Shown one piece after another: positions 52,002 to 61,559 of a stretch of DNA of 64,000 nucleotides (its first letter is position 1; the number at the start of each line of letters is the position of its first letter). The translations under genes were made by a program, and so were the position numbers. Under the pieces are notes generated by a model that was not told the DNA's origin, searched no databases, and saw only the letters and a list, made by a program, of their open reading frames with translations. The stretch is taken from positions 1-64,000 of the forward strand of contig CADANY010000005.1 of NCBI GenBank assembly GCA_902789395.1. The letters run 5' to 3'. This stretch comes from an uncultured Bacteroidia bacterium (GTDB taxonomy: Bacteria; Bacteroidota; Bacteroidia; Bacteroidales; UBA932).

Positions 52002-54118
52002 AAGCGCTCAAATAGTAATAGCCGGATGCTCTGGGCTCCCAGAGGTCCCTCTGCGGCCTCTCCTTCCGGAGCTGCAGTTTCCGTCAGTTTCCAACCCGCA
52101 TCGGGGGTAACAGTAAAGTTCGATGGCGTCCCATCAGAAACATTCCAGACCACAACGCCCATCTTATTGCCATTAATGAACGAACGGGCAATCACTTCCG
52201 GCGTTTCCGCCGCGAGAGAGAAACCGTCATCCGAAGAGAAGTCTCCGTCGTAAAGGATCTCCGCATACTTGTTCCGGAAATCCAGGACGGCACGGCTGTA
52301 GGCGATGACTTCGTCCGGATCCTGGTCTGCAAGGGTTGAATAGTTGGGATGACTGCCCCGGATGATATCATATTCCGATTTCGGCGGAATCCGTTTCTCG
52401 ATCAGATACCGTTTATCCGGTTCATAGCGGGTCTCGATCTCATGCTTGAATCCGAAAACGGTGCCAAAATTAAGGCTATGACGCGTCGAGGCCGGGGTCG
52501 GACAGCGAACCGTACCGTCAGCCTCGGGAAAAGTATATTGGAACAGATCCGGGAAGACCGTATAGAAAGGTCTTTTCTTCTCGGCATATGCCTGACGGAT
52601 CAGATCCGGATTGTCTCCGCAGGTACGGATAACGGAAGAGTTTCCATGGAACATATCCGCTCCGCTGTTCATGTGGCAATCGACGATTCCTTCTGTCATA
52701 ATCAGGAAGTCCGGATCGATTTCCCGCATTTGCTCATGGAGATAGTCCAGGAGCTCCACGGCACTCTTTTCACGAACGATCGCCGGGACCGGATGGCCAT
52801 GGTCCGGACTGTAGCAGAGATGAGGACTCTTTCCGTTCGAGAGCTGGTCATACAGGAGTCCGTCCGCTCCGAGACCATGGGCCATCTTCGCAAGACTCAG
52901 CAGTTTATCGCGCCAAACTTCGCTGTGAAGACAGGCCGTTCCATGGATCCTCGGCGGAATATTGTCGTACTTGATCCATTTCTCGAAATAATAACTTCCG
53001 TCAGGTTTGACGGCCGTAATGAACCGACCCGTGTCCGGCCAGAACTGCGTCCCGTCCTGATCGATCAACTGGCCGTTGAAATACATGACAGCTTTTTTGC
53101 CCCGCTGATGAATCCGCCGGATCGCCTCCCTGAGACCTTCCTCTCCTCCCATAAGGGGATCGGGAACATACTCGGGATAAAACCTGTCATGGCCACCTAC
53201 CGTCCATCCGAAGAAAGCGACGATATCGATCCCCCGCTCCTCTGCCAGGTCCAGAAGCGTCGTTCCCATCTCGGGATAGGTCCAGAAAATCTGGTCGTTC
53301 TGCTGCTTGAGGATTGTCAGGAGCCACCCGGAAGTACGGGAAATCCATTCCGGCTTTTCCGGAAGATTCCGGACGCTGCGGAACCAATCCCGGTAGGTTT
53401 TCGCTCCTTCTTTCCAGGCACCCTCCTTTCGGGCGATCAGGGTTGTCGGGCAGACATAAGACTCACCAGGGAAACAGGTAAAATGGTTCACAAGACCGAA
53501 AGTGAGTTTATTGATTCGGGGAAAATACTTGAAGACAAACTCCTTCCACCGGAATTCAGGGTCGTGGCTCGCCAGATACAGATTCCCTCCCTCTCCGGTC
53601 AGTTCCGCCCACTGCATGGTCCCGGATTCCGACGGATAATTAAAGGATGTGATCAGGCAATGGTTTTCCTCATCCTTCTTCCAGCCTTGTCCCCCTCTCG
53701 GTCGGGAGAGGTTGTACCGTACTCCCTGTCCCTTTGGGATCAGCAGGTCCATCGTCTTCGCATCCGTTTCGAGACTGTCAACCATCGGACCGGTCAGACT
53801 GAGAACGACAAAACCTTCTTCCCTGTTTACCAGAGAAGGGGTAATCTCCAGCGCATCCTTCGACGGAGTATAGGTAAAAGTCAAGTCGATCTTCCGCCCG
53901 CCTGCGTTTTCATAGACGACATCGACGCTTTTTCCGTGCCGGACGACCCGGGTCGGTCCCTGATCCTTTGAAGAATCGATATGGATCTGCTGCCGGGTCG
54001 AGTCCGTGGACTCCAGGTCGACCGACCAGACGGCGTGCAGGTCCGGTTCGTACGGGGTGGTGCATCCCAGTGCCGCTATGAGGGCCAGGAGCCCGATAAT
54101 TTGCTTAAAGTCAATCAT
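51998..54118 (-). CDS. DUF6259-type putative glycosidase lipoprotein (MIDFK copy)
   Basis: Lipoprotein signal MIDFKQIIGLLALIAALGCT with Cys19. The 706-aa protein has a beta-sandwich region to about 250 and then the barrel: LLTILKQQNDQIFW, GGHDRFYP (309-316 area), GADGLLYDQ (417-425), SPDHGHP (437-443) and MTEG (474-477). The C-terminal beta domain has NKMGVVVWNVSDG and APEGEAAEGPLGAQSIRLLLFE. The ATG at 54118 is used; the upstream extension covers the leader hairpin. It heads the module GH28-DUF4838-DUF5696-like-DUF6259-lutABC. Confidence 0.82.
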   Translation of the reverse strand: MIDFKQIIGLLALIAALGCTTPYEPDLHAVWSVDLESTDSTRQQIHIDSSKDQGPTRVVRHGKSVDVVYENAGGRKIDLTFTYTPSKDALEITPSLVNREEGFVVLSLTGPMVDSLETDAKTMDLLIPKGQGVRYNLSRPRGGQGWKKDEENHCLITSFNYPSESGTMQWAELTGEGGNLYLASHDPEFRWKEFVFKYFPRINKLTFGLVNHFTCFPGESYVCPTTLIARKEGAWKEGAKTYRDWFRSVRNLPEKPEWISRTSGWLLTILKQQNDQIFWTYPEMGTTLLDLAEERGIDIVAFFGWTVGGHDRFYPEYVPDPLMGGEEGLREAIRRIHQRGKKAVMYFNGQLIDQDGTQFWPDTGRFITAVKPDGSYYFEKWIKYDNIPPRIHGTACLHSEVWRDKLLSLAKMAHGLGADGLLYDQLSNGKSPHLCYSPDHGHPVPAIVREKSAVELLDYLHEQMREIDPDFLIMTEGIVDCHMNSGADMFHGNSSVIRTCGDNPDLIRQAYAEKKRPFYTVFPDLFQYTFPEADGTVRCPTPASTRHSLNFGTVFGFKHEIETRYEPDKRYLIEKRIPPKSEYDIIRGSHPNYSTLADQDPDEVIAYSRAVLDFRNKYAEILYDGDFSSDDGFSLAAETPEVIARSFINGNKMGVVVWNVSDGTPSNFTVTPDAGWKLTETAAPEGEAAEGPLGAQSIRLLLFERL

Positions 54119-54150
54119 TTCCTTATTATTCTCCCCCTCCCGGTGGAAGG
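54119..54150 (-). promoter_or_regulatory. Leader hairpin before the DUF6259 module head (leader 1)
   Basis: On the minus strand CCTTCC-ACC-GGGAGG (54150-54136, one G-U pair) is followed by GGGAGAATAATAAGGAA and then the ATG. The GGGGGAGAAT...GGAAATG pattern is shared with the leaders at 59391 and 63452. Confidence 0.55.
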
Positions 54151-54195
54151 AACGTTTTCTTAAAATTATTTCACGATAAGGCACTTATGCGGCAC

Positions 54196-55833
54196 CTACC
54201 TGTAAGGATACCTCCCCACCAGCTTCTCTCCGGTATTCCCGGGATAGACTTTAACGAAAACAACTCCGTGGGGTGCTACTTCCGTCTCCCAGCGTTTCGT
54301 CTGCTCAACCTGACCGAGATCCTGCTGCCGCCAAAGGTCACGGACCGTCTGTGTTCCGATCAAATCTAAGTTGTGCGGCCTGAATCCGAGCTTTTTCGGT
54401 TGATCCGACAGGTTAAACATGGCGACTGCCAGCGAGCCGTCTTCCAGGGGTTTGACATACGTCGCATAGGTCTCATCGCCGACATACTTAACGGCCTGGA
54501 CTCCAAGGGGATCCTGATTGACGTCAATCACATCGCTGTTCCGGAGAAGATTCAGCGTAAAGTCATCCAGCCGGGTCATATCGCAGCCGATCATCAGCGG
54601 CGAAGCAAGCATGGCCCAAAGTGTGATATGCGTATACTGCTCGTCCGGAGTGAGATGGGTCCAATGAAGTTCATGGTCCCGGCGCCCTTCCTTGCCCCAG
54701 CCTACCCGGCCGATGACAAGCATGTCGGCATCCGGCCAGTTTCCCGGACCGGCATACCCCGCCCACCAGGCATTGCGGCCCGAGAATCCGTTTCCATGCA
54801 ATTTGGCCCAGCTGTCCCGGATATCTCCGCCCGTACGCCAGCACTCGGCATTGTCCTTCAGGGTTTCGCCCATTGTGACATGGATATGATTCGAAATCGA
54901 ATAGACGATGTCCCTGCCGGTGGCAAGAAGGGCCTCACGCATGTCCTTGAGCCACCAGGCATCGACGGCGTTCCAATCGTATTTCAGGTAATCCACACCC
55001 CACTCAGCCCACTGCCGGGCATCCTGCCTGGCAAAGGAGTACTCCCCGAAATACCAGACCGAATCCCGTTTGACCTTTGTCTTGTCCATCTGCCCGTATT
55101 CGTCAATAAAGCCCTGCTCTACCCACCAGTACTTACCCTCCGGGTCGTCACACGAAGAGCCAATGTGGTTGCAATAGGTTCCTACCCAAGGGGCGGAATA
55201 GATCCCCAGTTTCATGCCGTTGGCATGAAGGAAATCCGCCAGACCCTTCATGTCCGGGAAGGTCTCGTTCGGGACAATGGCATTGTATTTTCCGCCGCGC
55301 CGACCGCTCTGCCAGCCGTCGTCGATATTGACGTAGGTCCACCCGTAATTTATGAGATCATGCTCCAAGAAGGCCCTGGCCGTTTCCATGCAGTGCTCCT
55401 GAGTAATCCCGCTTCCCCAGCAGTTCCAGGAACTCCAACCCATGGGCGGAGTCAGGGCAATCTTGTCTCCAATGACGATCCGAAGGGTCCGCTCCGCCGT
55501 ACCGAGGGCGTTCGTTGCCTTCAAAGCGACTTCATAAGTCCCTCTCTTTCTGGCTATTCCGGTAATGATTCCCGTATCTCCGTCCAGTTTAAGCCCCTTG
55601 GGAAGTCCCTTGGCTTCAAAGGCCATGGGACGTACACCTGTCGCAGGGATGCGGAACAGGAAATCAGCACCCGGCCGTGCGCCGTAAACCTTAGGCCCGT
55701 TGATCCGCGGCGTATCAGGAGCCGGAGGCGTCAGGATATAGGCCGAATAATCCGGAGCCTTGTCTTGGGGCAGGCCTATGGTCGGGAGAAAAAGAAAAAC
55801 CAGCAATAAAAACTGTCGAAGATATACCTTCAT
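54196..55833 (-). CDS. Secreted GH27 alpha-galactosidase with Ig-like domain (copy 2)
   Basis: Signal peptide MKVYLRQFLLLVFLFLPTIG, then SAYILTPPAPDTPRINGPKV, nearly identical to copy 1. The Ig-like domain leads into ALTPPMGWSSWNCWG; the nucleophile Asp is in YLKYDWNAVD and the acid/base Asp in WRTGGDIRDSW. The whole 545-aa protein aligns with copy 1 at high identity. It follows the phosphoesterase gene by 27 nt and precedes leader 1. Expected to remove alpha-galactose side chains. Confidence 0.92.
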   Translation of the reverse strand: MKVYLRQFLLLVFLFLPTIGLPQDKAPDYSAYILTPPAPDTPRINGPKVYGARPGADFLFRIPATGVRPMAFEAKGLPKGLKLDGDTGIITGIARKRGTYEVALKATNALGTAERTLRIVIGDKIALTPPMGWSSWNCWGSGITQEHCMETARAFLEHDLINYGWTYVNIDDGWQSGRRGGKYNAIVPNETFPDMKGLADFLHANGMKLGIYSAPWVGTYCNHIGSSCDDPEGKYWWVEQGFIDEYGQMDKTKVKRDSVWYFGEYSFARQDARQWAEWGVDYLKYDWNAVDAWWLKDMREALLATGRDIVYSISNHIHVTMGETLKDNAECWRTGGDIRDSWAKLHGNGFSGRNAWWAGYAGPGNWPDADMLVIGRVGWGKEGRRDHELHWTHLTPDEQYTHITLWAMLASPLMIGCDMTRLDDFTLNLLRNSDVIDVNQDPLGVQAVKYVGDETYATYVKPLEDGSLAVAMFNLSDQPKKLGFRPHNLDLIGTQTVRDLWRQQDLGQVEQTKRWETEVAPHGVVFVKVYPGNTGEKLVGRYPYR

Positions 55834-55860
55834 AGGATTATAGAATTAAATAATTCAAGA

Positions 55861-57486
55861 CTACCAGGAGACTTTCCGGATATAGGTATTCCCGAAGCGG
55901 TCGGTCAGATGGACTTCCCCTTCCTTTACGCCTTCCGAAGGCTTGACGCGGAAAAGATGATCCGATTTGTGCTCGTCGTCAGGGGTGAGATGGTGGACAT
56001 TGAGGCATAACCAAAGATAATAGGGGTCGTGCATCAGGACTTGCATGCGCATATCTTCCATATCCGATACCTTCGTTCCGTTTTCCCACCATTCCGGGAG
56101 GGGCCAGGTGTTGTCTATCATATAGGGGTTGCACCAGACATAGCCGTCCCCGGTCAAGTCGGGACCGATGGCCCAGACATCATCCGGGAATTCCGCCTTA
56201 TACGTAGTGTTGGGACAGGTATAGGGGAAGGTCTTCTGGTGGTATTGGACGGCATTTCCGTTGAATTCCACTTCCACGACATTCCAGGGGATGCCGTCCG
56301 TACTGAGGATCCGCCCCGCCATATAGAGACCACCGCAGGAGCGTGCGACCGCATGGGAGGACAGCGACTTGATGCCGTACTGGGCCAACTGGCCGGACGT
56401 ATAGACATAATTGCCGTTCTGGTGGACATGACCGCACCAGACATGGACGTCCCGCCCGGCGAGGGCATCCATGAATTCCTTGTGGTGCAGGGTCGTCCAG
56501 TTAGAGTCTCCTTTGAACCAGGTCATAGGAACGTGCATGCAGATCATGACCGGGGTCGATTTAGAGACCAGTGCCAGGTCATTCTGAAGGAAGGCAACGG
56601 CCTCTTCGTTAAGTCCGCCATGGAAAGCCTTGTCCGTATCTGTGTATTCTCCCCAGTCCATATCGTCCAGAACTATGAAATGGATATTCCCGATATTCAC
56701 CGCGTAATTGACCGGCCCGAAGCGCTGGTAATAGCCGTCTGTAGCCTCATAAAAGGGAGCTTTGGCCTGGGGCCAGTGGTCATGGTTGCCGATGACCTGG
56801 AAAGAAGGGAGACCGGAGGAGGCTATAAACTGTTTATAGTCGTCCATCGACTGGGAAACAGCGTTACGGTTGCTTTGTGAATAGACGAGATCGCCGAGGG
56901 AGAATATATAGGTCGGCAGGACTTCGTTCTGATACATCTGCCTGACACCCCGGAAGAACTCCTTAGCCGTATCGTAATACTGGCCGTTCTTGTTGATCTG
57001 GATATCGGCAATCATAAGGGCCTTGAAGTGTCCGGCATCAGCACTCCGCTTGCGGAGGGTGAAATCGAACTGCTGTGCCGCAGTGGCCTTAAGGCCCCGT
57101 TTCCGGTAGCCGCTGAAGATGCCCTCCGTCATCGGCGGTTCGTAGTCTCCCGGAGTAACGACAAAAATAGTGCGGCTTTTCCCGGATTCTGCCGGCAGGT
57201 AGTAGACGCCTTTGCTGTCTGTCCTGACGCAGTTCCATCCGTCGCTGACAACGACATCGGGGATACCCTTTCCGGTCTCAGCGTCTTTGACAACCCCCAT
57301 GGCCAGGAACCCGTCCCTGGGGGTGAGGGTGCCCGATTCAGGAACCGGGTCAACTATTGAGGGTTTCTCACCAGATTTGAATTCCGGGATATCATCCAGA
57401 TCGACTCCGGGACTGCCGCAGCTAAAGACCGACAGGGCAGCGGTCCAGCAGAGGAGTCCCAGGCAGATATACAGCATCTTTCTCAT
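55861..57486 (-). CDS. Calcineurin-like phosphoesterase lipoprotein
   Basis: The lipoprotein signal ends SVFSCGSPG (Cys23). The N-terminal carboxypeptidase-regulatory-like domain (GVVKDAETGKGIPDVVVSDG) is followed by the metallophosphatase core with MIADIQ, SLGDLVY, VIGNHDHW, CMHVPMTW and WCGHVHQNG. A C-terminal beta domain (MetallophosC type) ends the 541-aa protein. The substrate could be a phosphoester on the glycan or a released sugar phosphate; nothing in the sequence decides. Its ATG overlaps the GH42-like stop (ATGA). Confidence 0.9.
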   Translation of the reverse strand: MRKMLYICLGLLCWTAALSVFSCGSPGVDLDDIPEFKSGEKPSIVDPVPESGTLTPRDGFLAMGVVKDAETGKGIPDVVVSDGWNCVRTDSKGVYYLPAESGKSRTIFVVTPGDYEPPMTEGIFSGYRKRGLKATAAQQFDFTLRKRSADAGHFKALMIADIQINKNGQYYDTAKEFFRGVRQMYQNEVLPTYIFSLGDLVYSQSNRNAVSQSMDDYKQFIASSGLPSFQVIGNHDHWPQAKAPFYEATDGYYQRFGPVNYAVNIGNIHFIVLDDMDWGEYTDTDKAFHGGLNEEAVAFLQNDLALVSKSTPVMICMHVPMTWFKGDSNWTTLHHKEFMDALAGRDVHVWCGHVHQNGNYVYTSGQLAQYGIKSLSSHAVARSCGGLYMAGRILSTDGIPWNVVEVEFNGNAVQYHQKTFPYTCPNTTYKAEFPDDVWAIGPDLTGDGYVWCNPYMIDNTWPLPEWWENGTKVSDMEDMRMQVLMHDPYYLWLCLNVHHLTPDDEHKSDHLFRVKPSEGVKEGEVHLTDRFGNTYIRKVSW

Positions 57487-59390
57487 TTCCAGATAATTTC
57501 AAAAAGCCGGGTATCCGGCGATGCACATTCTGTCTTGAAGGACTTCGTCCGCTTGGCTACGACTTCTCCGGAAAGCAGGTCTACAACCTTCGCCGCCTTT
57601 CTCGGCAGGGAAACGGTCTTCAGGCCGCCCTCCTTACAATGGATCGAAAGCAGGCGCCCGTTCGCGAAGACGGGGTTGCAGTCCTCGGTGTAGAAATGGA
57701 CCCCAGCACGCTCGCAGATCCCCCGAAGGACCTCGGTCGTGAACACATTGGGATCATAGGCGTAGACGGAGGTCCATTCCCCCATCGGTGTCTCCGAGAA
57801 GCCGGTCGCTCCGCTGACGAAGGGAACACCGGCCCAGGCGCTGACCCGCTCCGGATCCAGGGTCTTTCCGTCAATGATACCCGGGGCATATGAGAAGAGC
57901 ACCGTCCTCCCGTCCTTGCAGACTTTTTCCTGAAGGAATCGGGCACGGGCCCCGTCAATCAGGAATACCTGCGGCAGCATGATCACCTTATACCGCGAAA
58001 GGTCCAGTCTCTCCATATCATTGAAGGAATAGCAGTCAATCGGAGCACCGGAAACGGAAAGCCGGTTCCGCAGCCCTTCCCCTCCCGCATTGCAGAGGGG
58101 ATCCTGCTCGCGGAGATAATAAATGCTCTGGGGATCGCCGATGAAGAGGATTTCAGCCACGGAGGGAGAGAGATCTTCCCGGAAACGCTCCTGAATCTTT
58201 TCCATCTCTCCGATCCGCTCCCTGAGGCGCGGATCATCATAGAAACCACCCCACATGTCGAACCACCAATAACTGGCGTGGTTGATCAGGGCGAAACAAG
58301 CCTCACGCGTATTTCCGACAATATCTTCTTCCGCCGAATTCCAGGCCTTGACATTGGACATTTTTCCCTTCATTTTCTGTCCGAAATCGTGGGGACGGAA
58401 ATCAATCTCGTGAAGAAAACGCTTCCCGTTCAGCATAGCCGTTCCGAACATCGTCTGGGAGCCGCTGCCGCCCCCGATCATCCGGTTCGTATAGGACCCC
58501 GGCGAGATGAAAAAATCCAGGTCGGGACTGGCGTAGACCCGTTCATACTCCATGTGGCCGTCGGCGATGACCGTATTGCCGCTGCCCCAGAAATAACCGA
58601 AGAAGGCCCCGATCTGCTTCCCTTCCGGAAGCATGGCCCTGGCCTCGTGTGCGAAGTCCAGAAGGGCCTCCGCGACCACGTCGTTTGAGAACACCCACCA
58701 GTCGACCTTCGCCTGCTCGGTCGCCGGGTCGTAGAGTCTGTTCTCGAAGGCGGCCGTATGCAGATCGGCGAAAGTAGGACCGGACGGGCCGTGGTCCACC
58801 CCCCTTTCCTTGCACCATTTCGGCCAGAGCATTTCCTTTTCCATCGTCGGATAGCCATGCCGGTGGTCCAGCCACTCGGTCGTGCTGCCAGCACAGAGGA
58901 TATACGCCGCGATCCGGTCTCCGTATCGGGACTCGGCATAAGAGAGGAAGTCCTTCATCCACTGCATCGTCATCTTCTTCCACCGGGGACTGCAGCAAGC
59001 CGAAACGATATCCGTGAAGGAATCGAAACGGAAGAGTTTCCGAGACAGCCACCAGGGCGTATTCAGGTCGACCATGCAGATCAGGTTTCCGTCCGGGAAC
59101 GTTGCTTTCATCTCCTCCATCTGCTCATCGAGATGCTCGAATGCGTACTCCCCTTCCCCAGTCCAGATCGGCGGATACTCGCAGTATCCGCCCCCGAGAC
59201 GGTTGATCGTATTCGATGCGAAGAAACAGCGGGTCTTCAAGCCGAGCTCCTGGGAAAAAATCTTTCCCATCTCAGGCTGTTTCACGAACGAACGATAGCA
59301 GCCAAAGGCTGGAGGAAGGGTCTCCTGGGCCTGGGCCGTCAGACAGAGGAGTAGAGCTGCGTGCCGTATAATAACTTTAAAATCAATCAT
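57483..59390 (-). CDS. GH42-like secreted glycosidase (copy A)
   Basis: Signal peptide MIDFKVIIRHAALLLCLTAQ. The TIM barrel resembles clan GH-A/GH42-type beta-galactosidases, with the candidate acid/base Glu172 in CAGSTTEWLD and nucleophile Glu328 in FLHEIDFRPHD. A trimerisation-like domain (about 410-560; KVIMLPQVFLIDGARARFLQ) and a small C-terminal beta domain follow. It has 635 aa. It could instead belong to a GH42-related family such as GH164. It is paralogous to copy B at 61556-63451. Its first codons (MIDFK) and leader hairpin match those of the unrelated DUF6259 gene at 54118. Confidence 0.8.
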   Translation of the reverse strand: MIDFKVIIRHAALLLCLTAQAQETLPPAFGCYRSFVKQPEMGKIFSQELGLKTRCFFASNTINRLGGGYCEYPPIWTGEGEYAFEHLDEQMEEMKATFPDGNLICMVDLNTPWWLSRKLFRFDSFTDIVSACCSPRWKKMTMQWMKDFLSYAESRYGDRIAAYILCAGSTTEWLDHRHGYPTMEKEMLWPKWCKERGVDHGPSGPTFADLHTAAFENRLYDPATEQAKVDWWVFSNDVVAEALLDFAHEARAMLPEGKQIGAFFGYFWGSGNTVIADGHMEYERVYASPDLDFFISPGSYTNRMIGGGSGSQTMFGTAMLNGKRFLHEIDFRPHDFGQKMKGKMSNVKAWNSAEEDIVGNTREACFALINHASYWWFDMWGGFYDDPRLRERIGEMEKIQERFREDLSPSVAEILFIGDPQSIYYLREQDPLCNAGGEGLRNRLSVSGAPIDCYSFNDMERLDLSRYKVIMLPQVFLIDGARARFLQEKVCKDGRTVLFSYAPGIIDGKTLDPERVSAWAGVPFVSGATGFSETPMGEWTSVYAYDPNVFTTEVLRGICERAGVHFYTEDCNPVFANGRLLSIHCKEGGLKTVSLPRKAAKVVDLLSGEVVAKRTKSFKTECASPDTRLFEIIWK

Positions 59391-59424
59391 TTCCTACATA
59401 TTCTCCCCCTTCGGGAAGGAGGGA
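59391..59424 (-). promoter_or_regulatory. Leader hairpin before GH42-like copy A (leader 2)
   Basis: On the minus strand a CTCCTT-CCCG-AAGGGGGAG hairpin is followed by AATATGTAGGAA and the ATG. It shares GGGGGAGAAT and GGAAATG with leader 1 at the same spacing. Confidence 0.55.
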
Positions 59425-59468
59425 CGATTATTAATAAATACCTGAGAGAGAAACACATGCCAGGCACC

Positions 59469-61559
59469 TCACCTCTCAAATAACATAACCCTGATGCTCT
59501 GGGCTGGCAACGGTCCTTCGGAAGGCTCGCCTTCGGGAGCGGCAGTCTCAGAGAGTTTCCAGCCCTTGTCGGGAGTAACCGTAAAGTCTGCGGCAGCCTC
59601 ATCGGAAACGTTCCAGACGACGACGCACATCTTATTTCCGTTGATGAAAGCCCGGGCAAGCACATAAGGAGCCTGGGTATCAAGGGTAAAGCCGTCATCC
59701 GAAATGAAATTTCCGACATAGAGCAGATCCTCGTATTTCCGCCTGAGGTCCATCACCGCCTTGCTGTAACGAACGACCTCAGCGGGATCCTGGCTTTGGA
59801 TTTCCGGAACGGAAGGAGGTCCCATCACATCGCCGTAATCATCCCAGGTCGGGATCGTTCCCTCGACCAGATAGCGTTTGTCCGGAGCATACCGGCACTC
59901 GATCTCATGTTTATAACCGAAGGCCGTGCCGAAATTCAGGCAGGCTCGCGTAGATGCCGGATTTCCCTTCCGGATCGTGCAGTCTCCCTCCGGGAAGGTA
60001 TACCGAAACATATCCGGGAAAACGGCAAAGAAACTGTCTTCAGCAATGGTATGCCTGATATTTGCTGCCACCGGCCCTTGAGTAGAGGTCGTAGAATATC
60101 CATGGAACATCCCGACACCGTTCAGTTCGCAGTCTGCAAGACCCTCCGTCATGACAAGAAAGTCCGGATTACGCTTTTTCAGTTCGGCTGAGATCCATTC
60201 CAGCACTTCCGTCCTGTCACGTTCGTAACCGACAGTCGGGGATGTGTGGCCGTGTCCGGCGGCATAGCAGTACTCCGGTTCCTGGACCCCGAGCTGGTCG
60301 AAGATGATTCCGTCCGCACCGAGTTCATGCGCCTGCAGGGCAAGACGGAGAAGGCGGTTCCGCCAGACTTCGGTCTGATAGCATCCGAGACCGAACTCGC
60401 GGCCGCCGGCACTCCTGTATTTCCAGAACTTGGACGTTCTCAGCTTATGGTTACGGAGTTCCACACTGATGAACCGGCCCGTGTCCGGCCAAAACTGCGT
60501 GCTGTCCTTATCGAGAAGCTGACCGTTGGCATAGACCGTCACCCGTTTCCCGTGCTCATGGATCTTCCGGATCGACTCCATCAAGGCCTCTTTCCCTCCC
60601 ATACGGGGATCCGGAATATAGTCCGGATAAAAGCGGTCATGCCCCCCGGCCGTCCAGCCGAAGAGGGATACGATATCGATACCGCGCTTTTCCGCTGCCT
60701 CAAGAAGAGTCGTACCGACTTCCGGATAGGGCCACATCAACTCATCATTCTGCTGACGGAGAATCGTCAGCAGCCAGCCTGAATTCTTCCGGATCCAGTC
60801 GGACTTGGAGAGGAGCGGACGGACAGAGAGGAACCAGTCACGATAGGTTTTCGAGCCTTCTTTCCAGGAACCTTTCGTCCGGGACAGAAGAGTAGGAGGA
60901 CCGGACCAGGTTTCACCTGAAAAACAGGTAAACCGGTTTTCCTGATGGAAAGCCACCCGCCGTTCTTCCGGGTAGTACTTGAAATCGTATACCTTCCAGC
61001 GGAATTCTGGATCGTGACTCCCGATATAGAGGTTCTGTTCCCCGGAAAAGAACTCCGCCCACTGCATTGTCATGTGACGGCAGGGATAGGGACGGCGGTA
61101 ATTGAAACACTTTTTCTCTTTGTCATACGTCCACCCATTCGTCGCCTCTGCCTTGGAGAGGTCAAACCGCAGTCCCGCTCCTTCCGGAACGAGCAATTTC
61201 ATCTTCTCCACATCGATGCCGAGATCCCGTACCTCGGGTCCGGAAAGTTGGATAACAACCCAGCCTTCTTCACGGTTCGTAACAGTCGGGACGACCTGCC
61301 GGGCCTTCTCTTTGCCCGAATAAGTGAAGCAGACCTCGATATTCTTTCCGCCGACCGAGGGATAGGTTACCTCCGTCTTTCTAAGTCCCTTGCGGACAAC
61401 CGGAGTTTCCGCTTCCGATGAAGGGATGACAAGGTGCGTCCGGACAGAATCTGTGGTCTCAACAGTCAGAGACCAGTCTGCATTCAAATCCGGCTGATAC
61501 GTCCTAGCGCAAGCGGCCAGCAGAAACACGGAAATCAAGAGCAAAACAAATTTTCTCAT
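59469..61559 (-). CDS. DUF6259-type putative glycosidase lipoprotein (copy C)
   Basis: Lipoprotein signal MRKFVLLLISVFLLAACART with Cys17. The layout matches the 51998-54118 copy: LLTILRQQNDELMWPYPE near 263-280, GGHDRFYP near 305-312, GADGIIFDQLG, a YAAGHGHTSP segment in place of SPDHGHP, and VMTEGLADCE. The end carries NKMCVVVWNVSDE and GPLPAQSIRVMLFE. It has 696 aa. The ATG at 61559 overlaps the GH42-like copy B stop (ATGA); a TTG at 61565 is rejected. The altered SPDHGHP motif suggests diverged specificity. Confidence 0.82.
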   Translation of the reverse strand: MRKFVLLLISVFLLAACARTYQPDLNADWSLTVETTDSVRTHLVIPSSEAETPVVRKGLRKTEVTYPSVGGKNIEVCFTYSGKEKARQVVPTVTNREEGWVVIQLSGPEVRDLGIDVEKMKLLVPEGAGLRFDLSKAEATNGWTYDKEKKCFNYRRPYPCRHMTMQWAEFFSGEQNLYIGSHDPEFRWKVYDFKYYPEERRVAFHQENRFTCFSGETWSGPPTLLSRTKGSWKEGSKTYRDWFLSVRPLLSKSDWIRKNSGWLLTILRQQNDELMWPYPEVGTTLLEAAEKRGIDIVSLFGWTAGGHDRFYPDYIPDPRMGGKEALMESIRKIHEHGKRVTVYANGQLLDKDSTQFWPDTGRFISVELRNHKLRTSKFWKYRSAGGREFGLGCYQTEVWRNRLLRLALQAHELGADGIIFDQLGVQEPEYCYAAGHGHTSPTVGYERDRTEVLEWISAELKKRNPDFLVMTEGLADCELNGVGMFHGYSTTSTQGPVAANIRHTIAEDSFFAVFPDMFRYTFPEGDCTIRKGNPASTRACLNFGTAFGYKHEIECRYAPDKRYLVEGTIPTWDDYGDVMGPPSVPEIQSQDPAEVVRYSKAVMDLRRKYEDLLYVGNFISDDGFTLDTQAPYVLARAFINGNKMCVVVWNVSDEAAADFTVTPDKGWKLSETAAPEGEPSEGPLPAQSIRVMLFER

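Noticed and set aside
52349..53971. 540-aa plus-strand frame opposite a DUF6259 gene
   Set aside because: Antisense shadow; similar shadows recur opposite the paralogues because codon bias preserves the frame.
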